NCBI RefSeq assembly: GCF_024139115.2
Contig: NC_085141.1
Coordinates: forward strand, 405,297,612-405,361,611
DNA length: 64,000 nt
DNA from: Armigeres subalbatus
Taxonomy: Eukaryota > Arthropoda > Insecta > Diptera > Culicidae
Direction: 5' to 3'
Below are positions 22,541 to 34,524 of this stretch, in pieces. Every line of letters begins with the position of its first letter. Position 1 is the stretch's first letter. A program made the position numbers and the translations under genes. The notes under the pieces are model-generated. The model was not told the DNA's origin. It made no database searches and worked only from the letters and a program-made list of their open reading frames with translations.

Positions 22541-23272
22541 GAGCAGAAACAAGAACCATAAAGGCCATTCGTTCAGTGTTCACCTCCTCCCTTTTAGCTT
22601 TTGTTTGAAAGTCTGCACGTAGCGTTCCGCTTGCCCGTTCGTCGATGGATGATACGAAGCTCCCATTTTATGCAGTACGCCATTCAACCGCAAACAGTGT
22701 TGGAACGCCTCTGAAGTGAATTGCACTCCGAGATCGCCAATGGAATTCCGAATGTAGCAATTACTTCTCGATACATCTTCACCGTACTCTCCGCATTGCA
22801 CAATTTAATCTCTGACCACTCGCAGTATGCATCAATCAATATGAAGAAGTCCCTTGTGTTTTCCAAATATTTTGGATATTGCTTGGTTGTCAGTGATAAG
22901 CATGAATTTTCGGCCGTACAAGAATTGGAAGAATTTTTTGACGCCGAAAATGATGGCATAAGCTTCCTTGTCAATTTGCATGTATTTTTGTTGAACTCGG
23001 TTGAGCGTTTGAGAATCAAATTGTGTCGGATGCTCCGTTCCGTCCGGCATTAGGTTACTAATCACCGCACCAACACCATAGGGTGACGCGTCGGTTGTAA
23101 GCGGCAACGGTAGTTCCAGCGAATAATGAAGAAGACAACTATTCGACTGCATTTGGTTCTTCATGGCTCTGGATGATACTTCGCACTGCCTCGTCCACTT
23201 GAACGGCACATCATTTTTCAGAAAGTTGATCAAGGGATAAAAACCGTACGGAGGTTCTTAAAGAATCTTATT
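22541..23272 (-). pseudogene. Ty3/gypsy pol fragment, copy A (RNase H and integrase)
   Basis: On the minus strand 22832-23233 encodes the RT/RNase H connection (LTTDASPYGVGAVISNLMPD, then FQFLYGRKFMLITDNQAISK). 22580-22801 encodes integrase core (LGVQFTSEAFQHCLRLNGV, ASYHPSTNGQAERYVQTFK). The parts between them are deleted and frameshifted relative to copy B. The RTE LINE at 23273 cuts it at its 5' side, right after a TTCTTAAAGAATCTT segment also found in copy B. Confidence 0.85.
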
Positions 23273-26200
23273 TTTATTATTTATTCAAACTAAGGCCGAA
23301 GTGGCCTGTGCGGTATATAAGAGTCTTCTCCATTCAGCTCGGTCCATGGCTACACGTCGCCAACCACGCAGTCTACGGAGGGTCCGCAAGTTATCTTCCA
23401 CCTGATCGATCCACCTTGTCCGCTGTGCACCTCGCCTTCTTGTTCCCGTCGGATCGTTGTCAAGAACCATTTTCACCGGGTTACTGTCCGACATTCTGGC
23501 TACGTGCCCGGCCCTCCGCAGTCGTCCGATTTTTGCGGTGTAAACGATGGATGGTTCTCCCAGCAGCTCATGCAACTCGTGGTTCATTCGCCTCCTCCTC
23601 GTACCGTCCGTCATCTGCACCCCACCATAGATGGTACGCAGCACTTTCCTTTCAAAAACTCCAAGTGCGCGTCCGTAGAGGACTACCGGTCTAATGAACG
23701 TTTTGTAGATTGTAATTTTGGTACGGCGGCGAACTCTATTCGATCGGAGCGTCTTGCGGAGTCCAAAGTACGTACGATTTCCAGCCACTATGCGTCTCCG
23801 AATTTCTCTGCTGGTGTCATTTTCGGCAGTCACCAGTGAGCCCAAGTACACAAATTCTTCTACCACCTCGATTTCGTCACCACCGATGCAAACTCGAGGT
23901 GGGTGGCTCACATTGTCTTCTCTTGAACCTCTTCCTATCATGTACTTCGTCTTCGACGTGTTGATGACTAGTCCGATCCGCTTGGCTTCCTCAGTCTGAT
24001 GTAGGCTTCCTCAATCATCTCAAAGTTATGTGCTACAATATCTATGTCGTCGGCGAAGCCAAATAGCTGGACGGACTTATTGAAAATTGTACTACTCGTG
24101 TTCATCCCTGCTCTTCGTATTACCCCTTCCAAAGCGATGTTGAATAGCAGATACGAAAAACCAACACCTTGCCGTAACCCTCTGCGCGTTTCGAAACGAC
24201 TCGAGAATGTCCCTGAAACTCGAACTACACACTTCACCCGATCCATCGTCGCTTTGATCAACCGTGTCAGTTTATCCGGAAAACCGTGCTCGTGCATTAG
24301 CTACCATAGCTGGTCCCGATCGATTGTATCATATGCGGCTTTGAAGTCGATGAATAAATGATGTGTGGGCACGTTGTATTCGCGGCATTTCTGCAGTACT
24401 TGGCGAATGACGAACACCTGGTCTGTGGTAGAGCGTTCACCCATAAATCCCGCCTGGTACTGCCCCACGAACTCTCTAGTAATTGGTGTTAGTCGACGGC
24501 ATTAATTTTGGGAGAGTACCTTGTAGGCGGCGTTCAGCAATGTGATTGCGCGGTAGTTGCTACAATCCAGCTTATCGCCCTTTTTGTAGATGGGACACAT
24601 GACATCTTCCATCCACTCCTGCGGCAGAACCTCATCCTCCCAAACCTTGGTAATCACCCAATGCAGCGCTCTAGCCAGTGCTTTACCACCGTGTTTAAAC
24701 AGCTCTCCTGGTAGTTGGTTCATTACCATACCGCCACCGTTGTCTGCCATATCGCCATTCAGGTGCTCTTCGTAGTGCTGCCGCCACCTTTGGATCACCT
24801 CACGCTCGTTCGTAAGAAGGTTCCCGTTTATGCCCTTACACATATCGGGCTGTGGCACGTGGCCCTTACGTGAACGGTTCAACTTCTCATAGAACTTTCG
24901 TGCGTTATTAGCGCGGTACAGTTCCTCCGTCTCTTCACGGTCTAAATCTTCCTGCTGGCGCTTTTTCCTCCGGAAAATCGAGTTTTGTCTGTTCCGCGTC
25001 CGTTTGTATCGTGCCTCGTTCGCCCTCGTGCGGTGTTGCAGCAATCTCGCCCATGCTGCATTCTTCTCCTAACTGTGAGCTTCATCTAACTGCTCACATT
25101 CGCCGTCATACCAGTCGTTTCTCTGATCCGGAGCCACCGTGCCTAGTGCAGCGGTTGCGGTGCTTCCAATGGCGGATCGAATATCTCTCCAGCCATCTGC
25201 TGCGCCTAGCTGCTTTTCCGTTGGGAGTGCCACTTCCAGCTGCTGCGCGTAGTCTTGGGCTAGTCTACCGTCTTGTAGCCGCCCAATGTTAAGCCGCGGC
25301 GGACGACTCCGACGCGTGTTGATCACCGTCGAGAGTTTTGAGCGCAAACATACTGCGACGAGGTAGTGGTCGGATTCAATATTCGCACTGCGATAAGTGC
25401 GTACGTTCGTGATGTCGGAGAAGAATTTACCGTCGATTAGAACGTGGTCGATTTGGTTTTCCGTTACTTGATTAGGTGATTTCCATGTGGCCTTGTGGAT
25501 ATTCTTACGGGGGAAGAAAGTGCTTCGGACTACCATTCCGCGGGAGGCTGCAAAGTTTATGCATCGTTGGCCGTTGTCGTTCGATACGGCATGCAGACTA
25601 TCCGGTCCGATGACCGGTCTATACATTTCCTCCCTTCCTACCTGAGCGTTCATGTCACCGATGATGATAGCTGTGCATAGAACGCTTCTTTCTCGTCGTC
25701 GGATCTCCCTTCGTGTGGGCTGTGCACGTTGATGATACTATAGTTGAAGAATCGGCCTTTCATCCTCAGCTTGCACATCCTTGCGTTGATTGGCTGCCAC
25801 CCAATCACGCATTGGCGTATCTTTCCCAGCACTGTGAAGCCGGTTCCCAGCTCGTTGGTGGTGCCACAGCTTTGGTAGAAGGTAGCCGCTCGATGCCCGC
25901 TTTTCCACACTTTCTGTCCTGTCCAGCAGATTTCCTGCAGCTCTACGACGTCGAAGTTGCGGGGATGTAATTCATCGTAGATTATCCTGTCGCAACCTGC
26001 GAAGTTTCAGCGACTTGCAGTTCCATGTTCCAAGCTTCCAATCGTGATCCTGTATTCGTCGCCCAGGTCGTTGCCGATTGTATCGAGTCGTATTATCTTC
26101 TAGGTCGTTCGTAATGGTTGTTTTTAAAGGCGGCATATTGGGCCTGCGCAAACCTCCTGTCTCGTCGGAGAGCCGTCGTGTCAGGGCTGTGTAGCGTCCC

Positions 26201-26425
26201 ACCTAACACCAGGACTTGGGCTTGTGCGCTTTGAGCGGCACACGGTCCCTTTGGCGGAGCCTACTTGCGGATTCATGCAGCTTTTATAGAGGTTTAACAG
26301 GGCCCACTGTCAAACCCCACCACATTCTAGGCAGGCGCCACAACTCGCAGATGGCCTGGGGAGGGATCGTCAAGCCCTTGGACATAGTCCCTGCTGCCCC
26401 TGGGCGAAATACTGTCAAGGTACAA
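23243..26425 (-). mobile_element. RTE-clade LINE, near full length but decayed
   Basis: From high to low coordinate: APE endonuclease start (LGTWNCKSLKLRRL near 26010), endonuclease body (NYSIINVHSPHEGRSDDEKE; NQIDHVLIDGKFFSD; SDHYLVAV), RT (MCPIYKKGDKLDCSNYRAIT; RRGLRQG; FADDIDIV at about 24046-24057 with catalytic DD intact; VVEEFVYLGSLVTAEND), and the C-terminal W-R-R-V-A region, stop at 23285. A short A-rich 3' end follows. Several frameshifts and stops separate the pieces. RTE (JAM1-like) is my assignment by motif style. Confidence 0.85.
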
Positions 26426-26426
26426 T

Positions 26427-26515
26427 TAAGTGGTGGAATTAAATGGGATTGTATAAACTCGACTTATGACAAGTGAAGACATTCCACTAAAAAGCTCAAA
26501 ATAATTTTCTTAACA
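26427..26515 (+). repeat. Palindromic CGTATCTG family, partial copy
   Basis: It contains AAGTGGTGGAATTAAATGGG and CTTATGACAAGTGAAGACAT. The last 60 bases match 60590-60650. It borders the 5' end of the RTE copy. Confidence 0.6.
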
Positions 26516-26524
26516 GGAATAAAT

Positions 26525-27556
26525 CCGTTTGAAACCTCAAAGAACGCAACGGACATCTTTTGGGTTTACAAACGGAGAACTTTCGAACATTTTTGGACTT
26601 CCGTGTCTTTTTGTGCTTTCGAACAAAATCCTGTTGGCTTCCAAACGGAATCTTATTATGCTTCGGAATCCCAAAAGGATATCAATAATACAGAAACAGA
26701 AAAAAATCCATTAAGAAGTCCACATGGCTCCACTCGGAATTGCAAATGAATTCCTATTGAAAGTCGTTCAGAAGCCCAACATGGTTCAAATTAAAAAAAA
26801 AATGTTTTGGAAGCGTAAAAGAATTTCGTTCAAGGACATAATAGAATTCCTTTCAGAATCCCAAATAATTTCGTTCGGAAACCCAGAGAAAGGATTTGTT
26901 TTGGATTTACGAACCGATTTTTTAAGATTTCTGTACGGAGTTCTCTTTGGCTTTCGAAAAGAACTCTTCTGGGCTTTCAAATCGCTTCCTGTTTGCTCTT
27001 CCAAACAAAATCCTTTTAAGGCTTCGGTAGGAAATCCCATAAGTATTCTAATCGGAATCTCTTGTCCAGAAGCAAAAAAGATTCCATTCAGAAGCCCAGA
27101 ATGCTCCAATCGAAAGTCCAAAAGTATTTCTTTCCAAAGTCCAAAAGGATTCCCGAAAGACCAAAACTATTCCGTTCGGAATTCTAGATTGGTTTTGTTC
27201 AAAATCTCATCAGAATTTCGTTTGGAAGCCCAAAAGGATTTCTTTCTGAAGCCCAGAGTGATTCCCTACGAGAGCTCAAAAGAATTTTGTTCAGAAACTC
27301 GAATGGATTCCGTTAGTAAACCCAGAAGGATTTCGTTCGGAAGTTCACATACTTCTGTAAATCCGTACGAATGGATATTTTAGTGCACACTTATGGAATT
27401 ATTTTGGGCTTTCGAACGGGATCATTTTGAGCTTCAGAATAGAATATTTTTAGGTTTCCTAAAGGAATCAAAAAATCTTACCGTTTGGAATTATATTCTA
27501 AAAAGATTCTGTTTGGAATCTAAAAATGATCCCGTTCAGAAGCCCAAAAGGGAAGA
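26525..27556. repeat. Degenerate CCCAAAAGGAT repeat, copy B
   Basis: About 1 kb of diverged short units (TTCGGAAGCCCAAAAGGAT-like). The first half is collinear with 20360-20811. The long open frame (26724-27383) only reflects repeat composition and lacks any domain. Confidence 0.7.
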
Positions 27557-27700
27557 TCCATTAATTACGTAACGCAAAAATTGGTAATTTGCAACCCCCC
27601 CCCCTTTCCCCTTTTAATGAAGCGTCAAACAAATTTGTATAGATTGTCACACTTCGGACAACCCCCTCTCTAAGCGTTACGCAATTTATGGACGCTCCGC
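27556..27700. mobile_element. TACGTAACGC MITE inside the gypsy 3' region, copy B
   Basis: Ends GATCCATTAATTACGTAACG and the near-complement GCGTTACGCAATTTATGGAC. It is the intact counterpart of 21845-22275 and serves as empty site for the MITE at 21944-22234. Confidence 0.65.
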
Positions 27701-29252
27701 TTGGAATTCCCAAATGATACCGTTTGGAAAACCTATAGAATTGCCACTGGAGCAGAAACAAGAACCGTAAAGGCCATTCGTTCAATGTTCACCTCCTCCC
27801 TAGGAGTGTTCACCAATTCCTCACGCAAATGCGCACCTACTCCAGCGATGTGGTCAACATGGCATTTCCAAACTCTTCCGTTATCCAGTCGGACCAGGTA
27901 CTACAATTTACCAGCTTCCTCGAAGATCTTCCCAAACCTTTACTTGTCTCGCGAAAGAAAGTCTCGTACTCGAACACGGTCTCCGTCCTTGAACAGTCGC
28001 ACTGCAAAGTCCTTCGTGGACTTCGGCTCGTTCTTCGGTAGCATGAGGTCGGTTCTCGGCCGGATTTGACGGCTGAACATCAGCATGGACGGCGATTGAC
28101 CTGTGGAAGCATCTTTCGGTATGTCAGCAGAATGTTCGAGATCTCCATGTTGTAATCGGATTTCGGGCACTTCAGAGCTTTTAGCTTTTGTCTGCACGTA
28201 GCGTTCCGCTTGCCCATTCGTCGAATGATGCTCCCATTTCCTGCACTACGCTATTCATCGGCAAAAACTGTTGGAACGCCTCCGAAGTGAATTGCACTCC
28301 GTGATCGCCAAGGGAATTCCGAATGTAGCAATTATTTCTCGACACATCTTAACCGTACTCTCCGCAGTAGTAGACATGCACAATTTAATCTCTGGCCACT
28401 TGCAGTATGCATCAATCAATATGAAGAAGTAGGTATCTTGATAAGGTCCAGCAAAATCCACATGGACTCTCTGGAACGGTATCGTCGGCGTTTCCCAGCA
28501 ATGTATTCTGGTTTTCACTGGAACAGGTCGGACCGATTGACACTCGACACTCTATATCGTGATCCATTCCTACCCACCAGCAGTAGGCTCTGGCTAAGGA
28601 CTTTGTACGTGTCGTACCGAAATGGGTACAATGCCATTCTTCCAGCACTCTTCTTCGTAACACAGGTGGAACATAGACCCGTATACTGCGCAGCAAACAA
28701 CTTTTCTGGAGTGAGTCCACTCCGAAACGTTCCTTGCCATCCACTGATTGTCCATACTTGATCCCTTGGATGAGATTCCGCACCGTCTTATCTTCAGCTG
28801 TGGCCTGGCGAAGTGCTTTAGCAGTCAGCGGCAGTGTTTCAATTTGGTTCAACTCGATGGCATCAGCTTCCTCCATCAAATTGTCCGGATCTGCTTCAGC
28901 CAGGGGAATTCGGGACATTGCATCTTTCTGAAACGGATCTCATAGTCGAACGACTGCAAGACTTGCAAGTATGTTGCATAGTGTTGCAGTCGAATGGCAG
29001 ACATTACCGGAAGCCCCCTGTGTTCTCCATATATTTTGGATATTGCTTGGTTGACAGTGATAAGCATGAACTTCCGGCCGTTCAAGAAATGGAAAAATTT
29101 CTTGACGCTGAAAATGATGGCCTAGGCTTCCTTGTCAACTTGCATGTACTTTTGTTGAACTCGGTTGAGCGTTTAAGAAACAAATTGTATCGAACGCTCC
29201 GTTCCGTCCGGAATTAGATTACTAATCACCGCACCAACACCATAGGGTGACG

Positions 29253-30916
29253 GGGTCTGGGTCATTTGGCATAAAGTCATTTGGCATAACGCCATTTGGC
29301 ATAAGGTCATTTGGCATAAAGGCCATTTGGTATAATGGTCATTTGGCATAACGGACATTTGGCATAATTTTGAACTGCAAGAAAAAAGTGGGTCATTTGG
29401 CATAAAGGACATTTGGCATAATTTCGAACTGTGACAGCAAGAGGGATATTTCATGTATTGATTAGCGTTGATAAAGTAGGTCGAAGCTGTTTTCTGATAA
29501 ATTTAGACTGATGGTAGACATTTTCCGGAAGAACGAAATAACAAAACGGCAGAAAGGAGGCATCACATCCATAATTGACTTATTCTGGCCACATGCCTAC
29601 TTTAAAAGTAGGGATTACATCCACCATTGCTTCAAAACGGCAGCGAGGGAGGGATCACATCCATCATTGACTTATTCCGGCCACATGCCTACTTTTAAAA
29701 TAGGGATTACATCCACCATTGCTTCAATCCGGGCATGTGCCTTAAGACCGTTATTGCCATTATTATCACCATTATTGCCGTAATCCGGGCAAGCGCCCAA
29801 CTTTAAAAACTCAAGCTATACACTTGTCGTAGACGAGTTACTTAAACCATTCAAGTCACATATGAGTTACTGCAACCAAATCAATCTGAATTGTGCTACT
29901 CGGGGAAGAGATCACATCTACCATTAATTTAATCCCGGCAAGCGCCTACTTATAAAAAAGGAGTCACATCCGCCATTGCCATAATCCAGGCAGGGCCTAC
30001 TTTTAAAGAAGGGATCACATCCACCATTGCCACAATTCGGGCCACACATCTACTTTTAAAGAAGGGCTTACATCCACCATTGCTTCAATCCGAGCAAGTG
30101 CCTACTTTTAAAGAACGAATCAAATTCTCCATTGCCATAATCCGTGCAAGCGCCTATTTTTAAATAAGAGAGCTACTGCAACCAAATCAATCTGAATTGT
30201 GCTACACGGGGAAGATATCACTTCTACCATTGATTTAATCCCGGCAAGCGCCTACTTATAAAAAAAGGAGTCACATCCACCATTGCCTCAATCTGAGCAA
30301 GCGCCTTCTTTTAATGAAGGGATCACATCCTCCATTGCCATAATCCATGCAAGCACCTTTTTTAAAGAAGGAATCACATCCACCATTGTCATAATCCGGG
30401 CAAGCGCCTACTTTTAAATAAGGGATCACATCATCCATTGCCATAATAAATACAAGCGCCTACTTTTAAAGAAGGGATCGCATCCACCATGACCTCAATC
30501 CGGGCAAGCGCTTACTTTTAAAGAAGAGATCATATCCTCCAATGGCATAATCCGGGGAAGCACCTACTTTTAAAGAAAGGATCACATCCTTCATTGCCAT
30601 AATACGGCCACACGCCTACTTTTAAAGAAGCGATTACATCCATCATTGCTCTAATCCGGGCATGCGCCTACTTTTGCATTGCATTGCAAATGCATTCTTT
30701 CCACGAGAGGATAATGTCTTTTTAATTTTGTTATCGACGGGTGTTATATTTACTATTCCACCGTTTCCCGCACCACTTAGTCACCATTTAGCGACCGCAA
30801 AGCAAAAAATATGCCAAATGTTCGTTATGCCAAAAGACCCTAACTTTTGACGCTGGTCACAATTATGCCAAATGTCCGTTATGCCAAATGACCTTTATGT
30901 CAAATGCCCCGCTCCC
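29253..30916. mobile_element. Minisatellite-ended transposon-like element 2 (8-bp TSD)
   Basis: Flanked by GGGTGACG at 29245-29252 and 30917-30924; the uninterrupted gypsy copy A has this once (near 23083). The left end is a tandem array of GGTCATTTGGCATAAA units (29262-29415). The right end carries the inverted unit (30805-30910, TTATGCCAAATGNCC). The outermost bases GGGTCTGGGTCATTTGGCA and the inverted right end GGGAGCGGGGCATTTGACA form a TIR. The interior is a 52-bp satellite. No gene. Confidence 0.8.
29560..30680. repeat. ~52-bp tandem repeat with higher-order period
   Basis: About 20 diverged units of GGGATCACATCCACCATTGC plus CATAATCCGGGCAAGCGCC plus TACTTTTAAAGAA. A larger block starting CTGCAACCAAATCAATCTGA at about 29870 recurs about 306 bases later (30178), so a multi-unit block was duplicated. 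It lies inside minisatellite-ended element 2. Confidence 0.85.
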
Positions 30917-31424
30917 GGGTGACGCGTCGGTTGCAAGCGGCATTGCATCATGAACAAGACAACTATTTGACTGCATTTGGTCATTCACGGTTCTGAATGA
31001 TACTTCGCACTGCCTCGTCCACTTTTTCACCACATTTTTCAGAAGGATGTTCAAATGATAAAGAACCGTATTGAGGTTCTCAAAGAATCTTCCTTGGTAG
31101 TTAATCAGACCAACGAACGACCGTCTTCGTCCTTGTTATTGGGCTGGCGCATATCTTGAATCACTGTAATCTTCTCCTGCATTTTATGGACACCTCCCTA
31201 GAAACATTTTGGTTTTATGCTGGTTTTATTACACTCTTGAAGAGTAAATTATGGTCCTCAAGAGCGTTATAAAACTTCAAATGTTACTTGGGCTTCCTTA
31301 TTGATGGCATATCCGCAATAGTCGATGTGCTCCGCAAAAAATACGCAATTCTCTTTATTTACTCGAATACCATGTTGGTCTAGCCTCCGGAAAACCTCTT
31401 CTAAACGCCGAAGATGCACTTCAT

Positions 31425-32703
31425 CATTTTACGTTTTTTACCGTTTTGAGTTACGTAAATATTTGTAGCTTTAAACGTTTTTATTTTCTAGAGCAAAATC
31501 AAGTGTAAATAAATTTATGAAGTAAACTTTTTTATTGTTATTGACTTTAATAGTTTTTACGTGTCGTCTATTTTAGTTGAATTTAATATTTGTAGCTTTT
31601 GACGTTTTTTTCTTTTTAAGTAAAATAATGTTCAAATTCAAATTAAATTCGGTACGCGTCAATTAGAAAGCAATTCGTCGACATGGTTTGTGTCTCAACT
31701 AAATGTGATGATGTTTGATTACTATGACGACAGCCATATTCAATATGGCAACGAAACTTTGTAATGTTCAATCTAGTAAAGTTAGCTCGATGTCTCCGAA
31801 GGCGCTTTATGTCGCCATTTGAAATTTAAATTGGCGCAATTGCTAAATAATGGGTTAATTGTTGTAGAAGGCTTCTTGTTCAAGAACAAACTCAAACTCG
31901 TTCATTTCTGCTTCCATAACGGCTGGCATTTAGAAGTTTTATGAGTTTTAAGAATTTGTATTACAGAGTTTGAGTAAAGTTCAGTTTGTCGAGGTATTTA
32001 AAGTGATTGGAGTGATCTTGTACGTGATTGTAATTAGATTTTCGTTCGTTTTTAGATTTAATTCTGTTGTCGGTGTAGCCGACTTTCGCAAATTTCTATT
32101 TTAAAAGTGTAGTGTACTAAAAAAGGTAAATTTGTTGTTTAACTACTCGTTATCTGTTAAATGTTAATTTATGTTTCGCGTTGGACTTCCAGCGCGTGGC
32201 GCTTTTTGGTACGGGCTGGAATTTTCGAGGTCGACCCGGAGTCGGCGAAAAGGGTTTGCGTTTCCATTTCCGTACCAACCTCAAATGTGTTCAACCCGAA
32301 ACAAATAAATCCTACGAATGTTTGAGTAAGAAGATCGAGTAGTTCCGTTTTTAGTTCCCTTTAGTTGAAGCAACCGCTGAAAGATCGCTCCGTTTGCTTT
32401 CCGTTCCGTTCCGTCACCTACTTCGGTTCTTCACCTCGCATAATTTCTGTCGGGATTTGTTGGCGGGTTTGAAGAGTTTTAGAGTTTGAATAACGTCACT
32501 TGGGAGGTGGCCAAGTTGGGGAAAACACTTGGCGCAAAGCGTAATTTTAGGTTTCAGCCAGCGACCGTTCGAGTATCCCCTGAGGAGAGAAGTCGAGAAA
32601 TAGTCGGGCAAAACAACTCGACCGGTGGTCTTCCGTATCCCGGAAGTGGCGCTTAAGCCACCGGTTATTAATAAACCTCGAGCTGAAGCTACGAACGGTT
32701 ACA
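31425..32703 (+). repeat. LTR 1 (5' end eroded)
   Basis: It aligns with LTR2 from the ATTTTACG at 31426 on; the first six or so bases (TGTAAC) are missing. It contains AATAAA at about 32303 and again near 32668. It ends ACGAACGGTTACA before the primer-binding site. Confidence 0.8.
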
Positions 32704-34524
32704 TTGGCGCCCAACGTGAGGCGCATGAAAACAAGCCTCCGACAGTTTTCTAAATTCCGCATGAGAAATCGTGAAAACTATTCGACAGTTTTCTAAATTC
32801 CGCATGAGAAATCGTTAAATCTAATCGGACAATTTTTTAAATTTTGCAGTAAAAATCGCGAAATTGTAGTAAATTAGGGAAAAGTAATCTAAAAAAACAT
32901 TCGTTTTTCATTCATAAAAAATGTCAAAAGGCGCAATCAAATAATTAGCGAAAAGGCTTATAGAACTAAGTTAGTAAATTTTTATCCAAACATTCATTTT
33001 AGGCTAACCAGAACATCTTTCATTTTCAAAACTACTTAGGAACTATGTTAATTTAAATCTACGTTAGTCGACAGTTTCAAAATGACTCACCCGAGGACCG
33101 GATTGCTAATCCGTAAAGAAGTCGGCCATTGTCGGTCTTGGGTACAATCCCATACTGAGCCGTGGTTTGTTTACCTCGGTAATCCAGTGCAAGTTCGGAC
33201 TGCGTTTTCGATTTTCATTTTCAGTACCTAAAATACATTGAGACGAATTAGTATTGGCATATAGATAAGTGAAACGTGTTAATTAGAACAAATACTTATC
33301 TGTTTCTCGTTCCGGTACATTCCGTTCCGTAGAAAGTCGTCCCGCGATGACAACCCTGGTGGTTGCTTAAAGGCACTGTTGATCGTCAGGAATGGTGCTT
33401 CGAAGTCGACGGCGTTAGGAAATCATATTTCGGATCGAGTACATTCCGTGAACACGTGTCGTACGTTTCGATAACTCTGGCGATTGGTTGCGTAGAGGCA
33501 CTGTTATTCGTCGGGTATGGTGCTTCGGGAGTGAACGGTGTAAATAACTCCTTGTCCGGATCAGTTACATGCTGATCAGCAATCATTCACACACACATTG
33601 ATATTCGTCGCGTTCGAATGTTAAACGTTCTTCATTAGCGATTGAGTAGCCGTAGCACAGTACACTCGCCGCGTGTGTAATTCGCAGGAAAAAGTTTTTT
33701 TTGTTCCGATAAATTTTCCCGACGGAGGTCGGTTGGAAGCATATCCCACGATGAGCAACCTGAAACGACAGAAAATCGGATAAATAACTGGATATATAGA
33801 AATAAGTACCTTATACTCCCCCGGTTTACAGCAATTTCCAAAAGTTTTTAGGTCCCACGATGTCCTCCAGCAGCTTTTCTAACACTTTTTATTGAAACTA
33901 TTCCAACAGGGAACTGATTCTATCTTCTTTCTTCTGTTATTGTTTTATTTTGTTTTAAACGTCAACAGTCAGTGCGATGTTTTTTGCAGACGTCATCCAC
34001 GAGATGACAGTGCGATGTTTTTGCATATATGACAGCTGACGCGATGACATTCAGAGACTTGCATGCAAGTTGATGATGCTGTCAGTTATTGATTGGATGA
34101 GAATAGAGTTGCGCGCTATTTCTTTTGGATTCTACACTGGTCGAAAAAAAAGTTTTTCGATGTGGAGTTCAAAGTTAAGTTTTTAGTGATTATTTAATTG
34201 CAAGGTCAGACAGAAGCTCTGATGAAATTAGATAATCTATTTTCGTTTAGTACTGTCTGTAGAGGTGTCAAACAAGTTTTGATAATACAGTCAGTCAGTT
34301 TTTTTTTGCTCAATCAACGATAGTGACGGACAGGTTCCGTTGAGTTGATTGTGCGTTTTCGGTTAATTAGCGTGCACTTTATTCAAAACAATCGAAGAAA
34401 AACTTGAGTTTAGTTTTGATGCAACTGCAGGAGGGAATTTTTTTATTGAGGTGTTTAACCAGCATGTGAGTTATGAAAATTTGATCAGTTTCTGATCAAA
34501 TTTTCATAAAATACGGTGGTGTGA
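32704..34524 (+). other. Noncoding internal region 1 of the LTR element
   Basis: It opens with the primer-binding-like site, followed by two direct GACAGTTTTCTAAATTCCGC repeats. It carries a tRNA-Ser-like module (33083-33165) and ends after a TTTGATCAGTTTCTGATCAAA inverted repeat near 34490. Only short frames occur. Confidence 0.75.
33083..33165 (+). other. tRNA-Ser(GCU)-like module in internal region 1
   Basis: CGGATTGCTAATCCG forms a perfect anticodon arm with GCT anticodon. A serine-type T-arm-like TGGGTACAATCCCA follows, with a long variable region between. The D arm is shortened (ACCCGAGGACC), so it is probably a relic or a structural mimic, not a functional tRNA gene. The second internal region has the same module at 36196-36278. 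Confidence 0.5.

Noticed and set aside
26724..27383. 219-codon open frame on the plus strand
   Set aside because: It is composed of degenerate CCCAAAAGGAT repeat units, is mirrored by an open frame on the other strand, and has no domain.
29560..30680. Regularly spaced repeats that could suggest a CRISPR array
   Set aside because: The whole unit (not just a short repeat) is conserved, there are no unique spacers, and the setting is a eukaryotic transposon.
33083..33165. Functional tRNA-Ser gene
   Set aside because: The D arm is truncated and the acceptor ends do not pair convincingly; it is treated as a tRNA-like module only.
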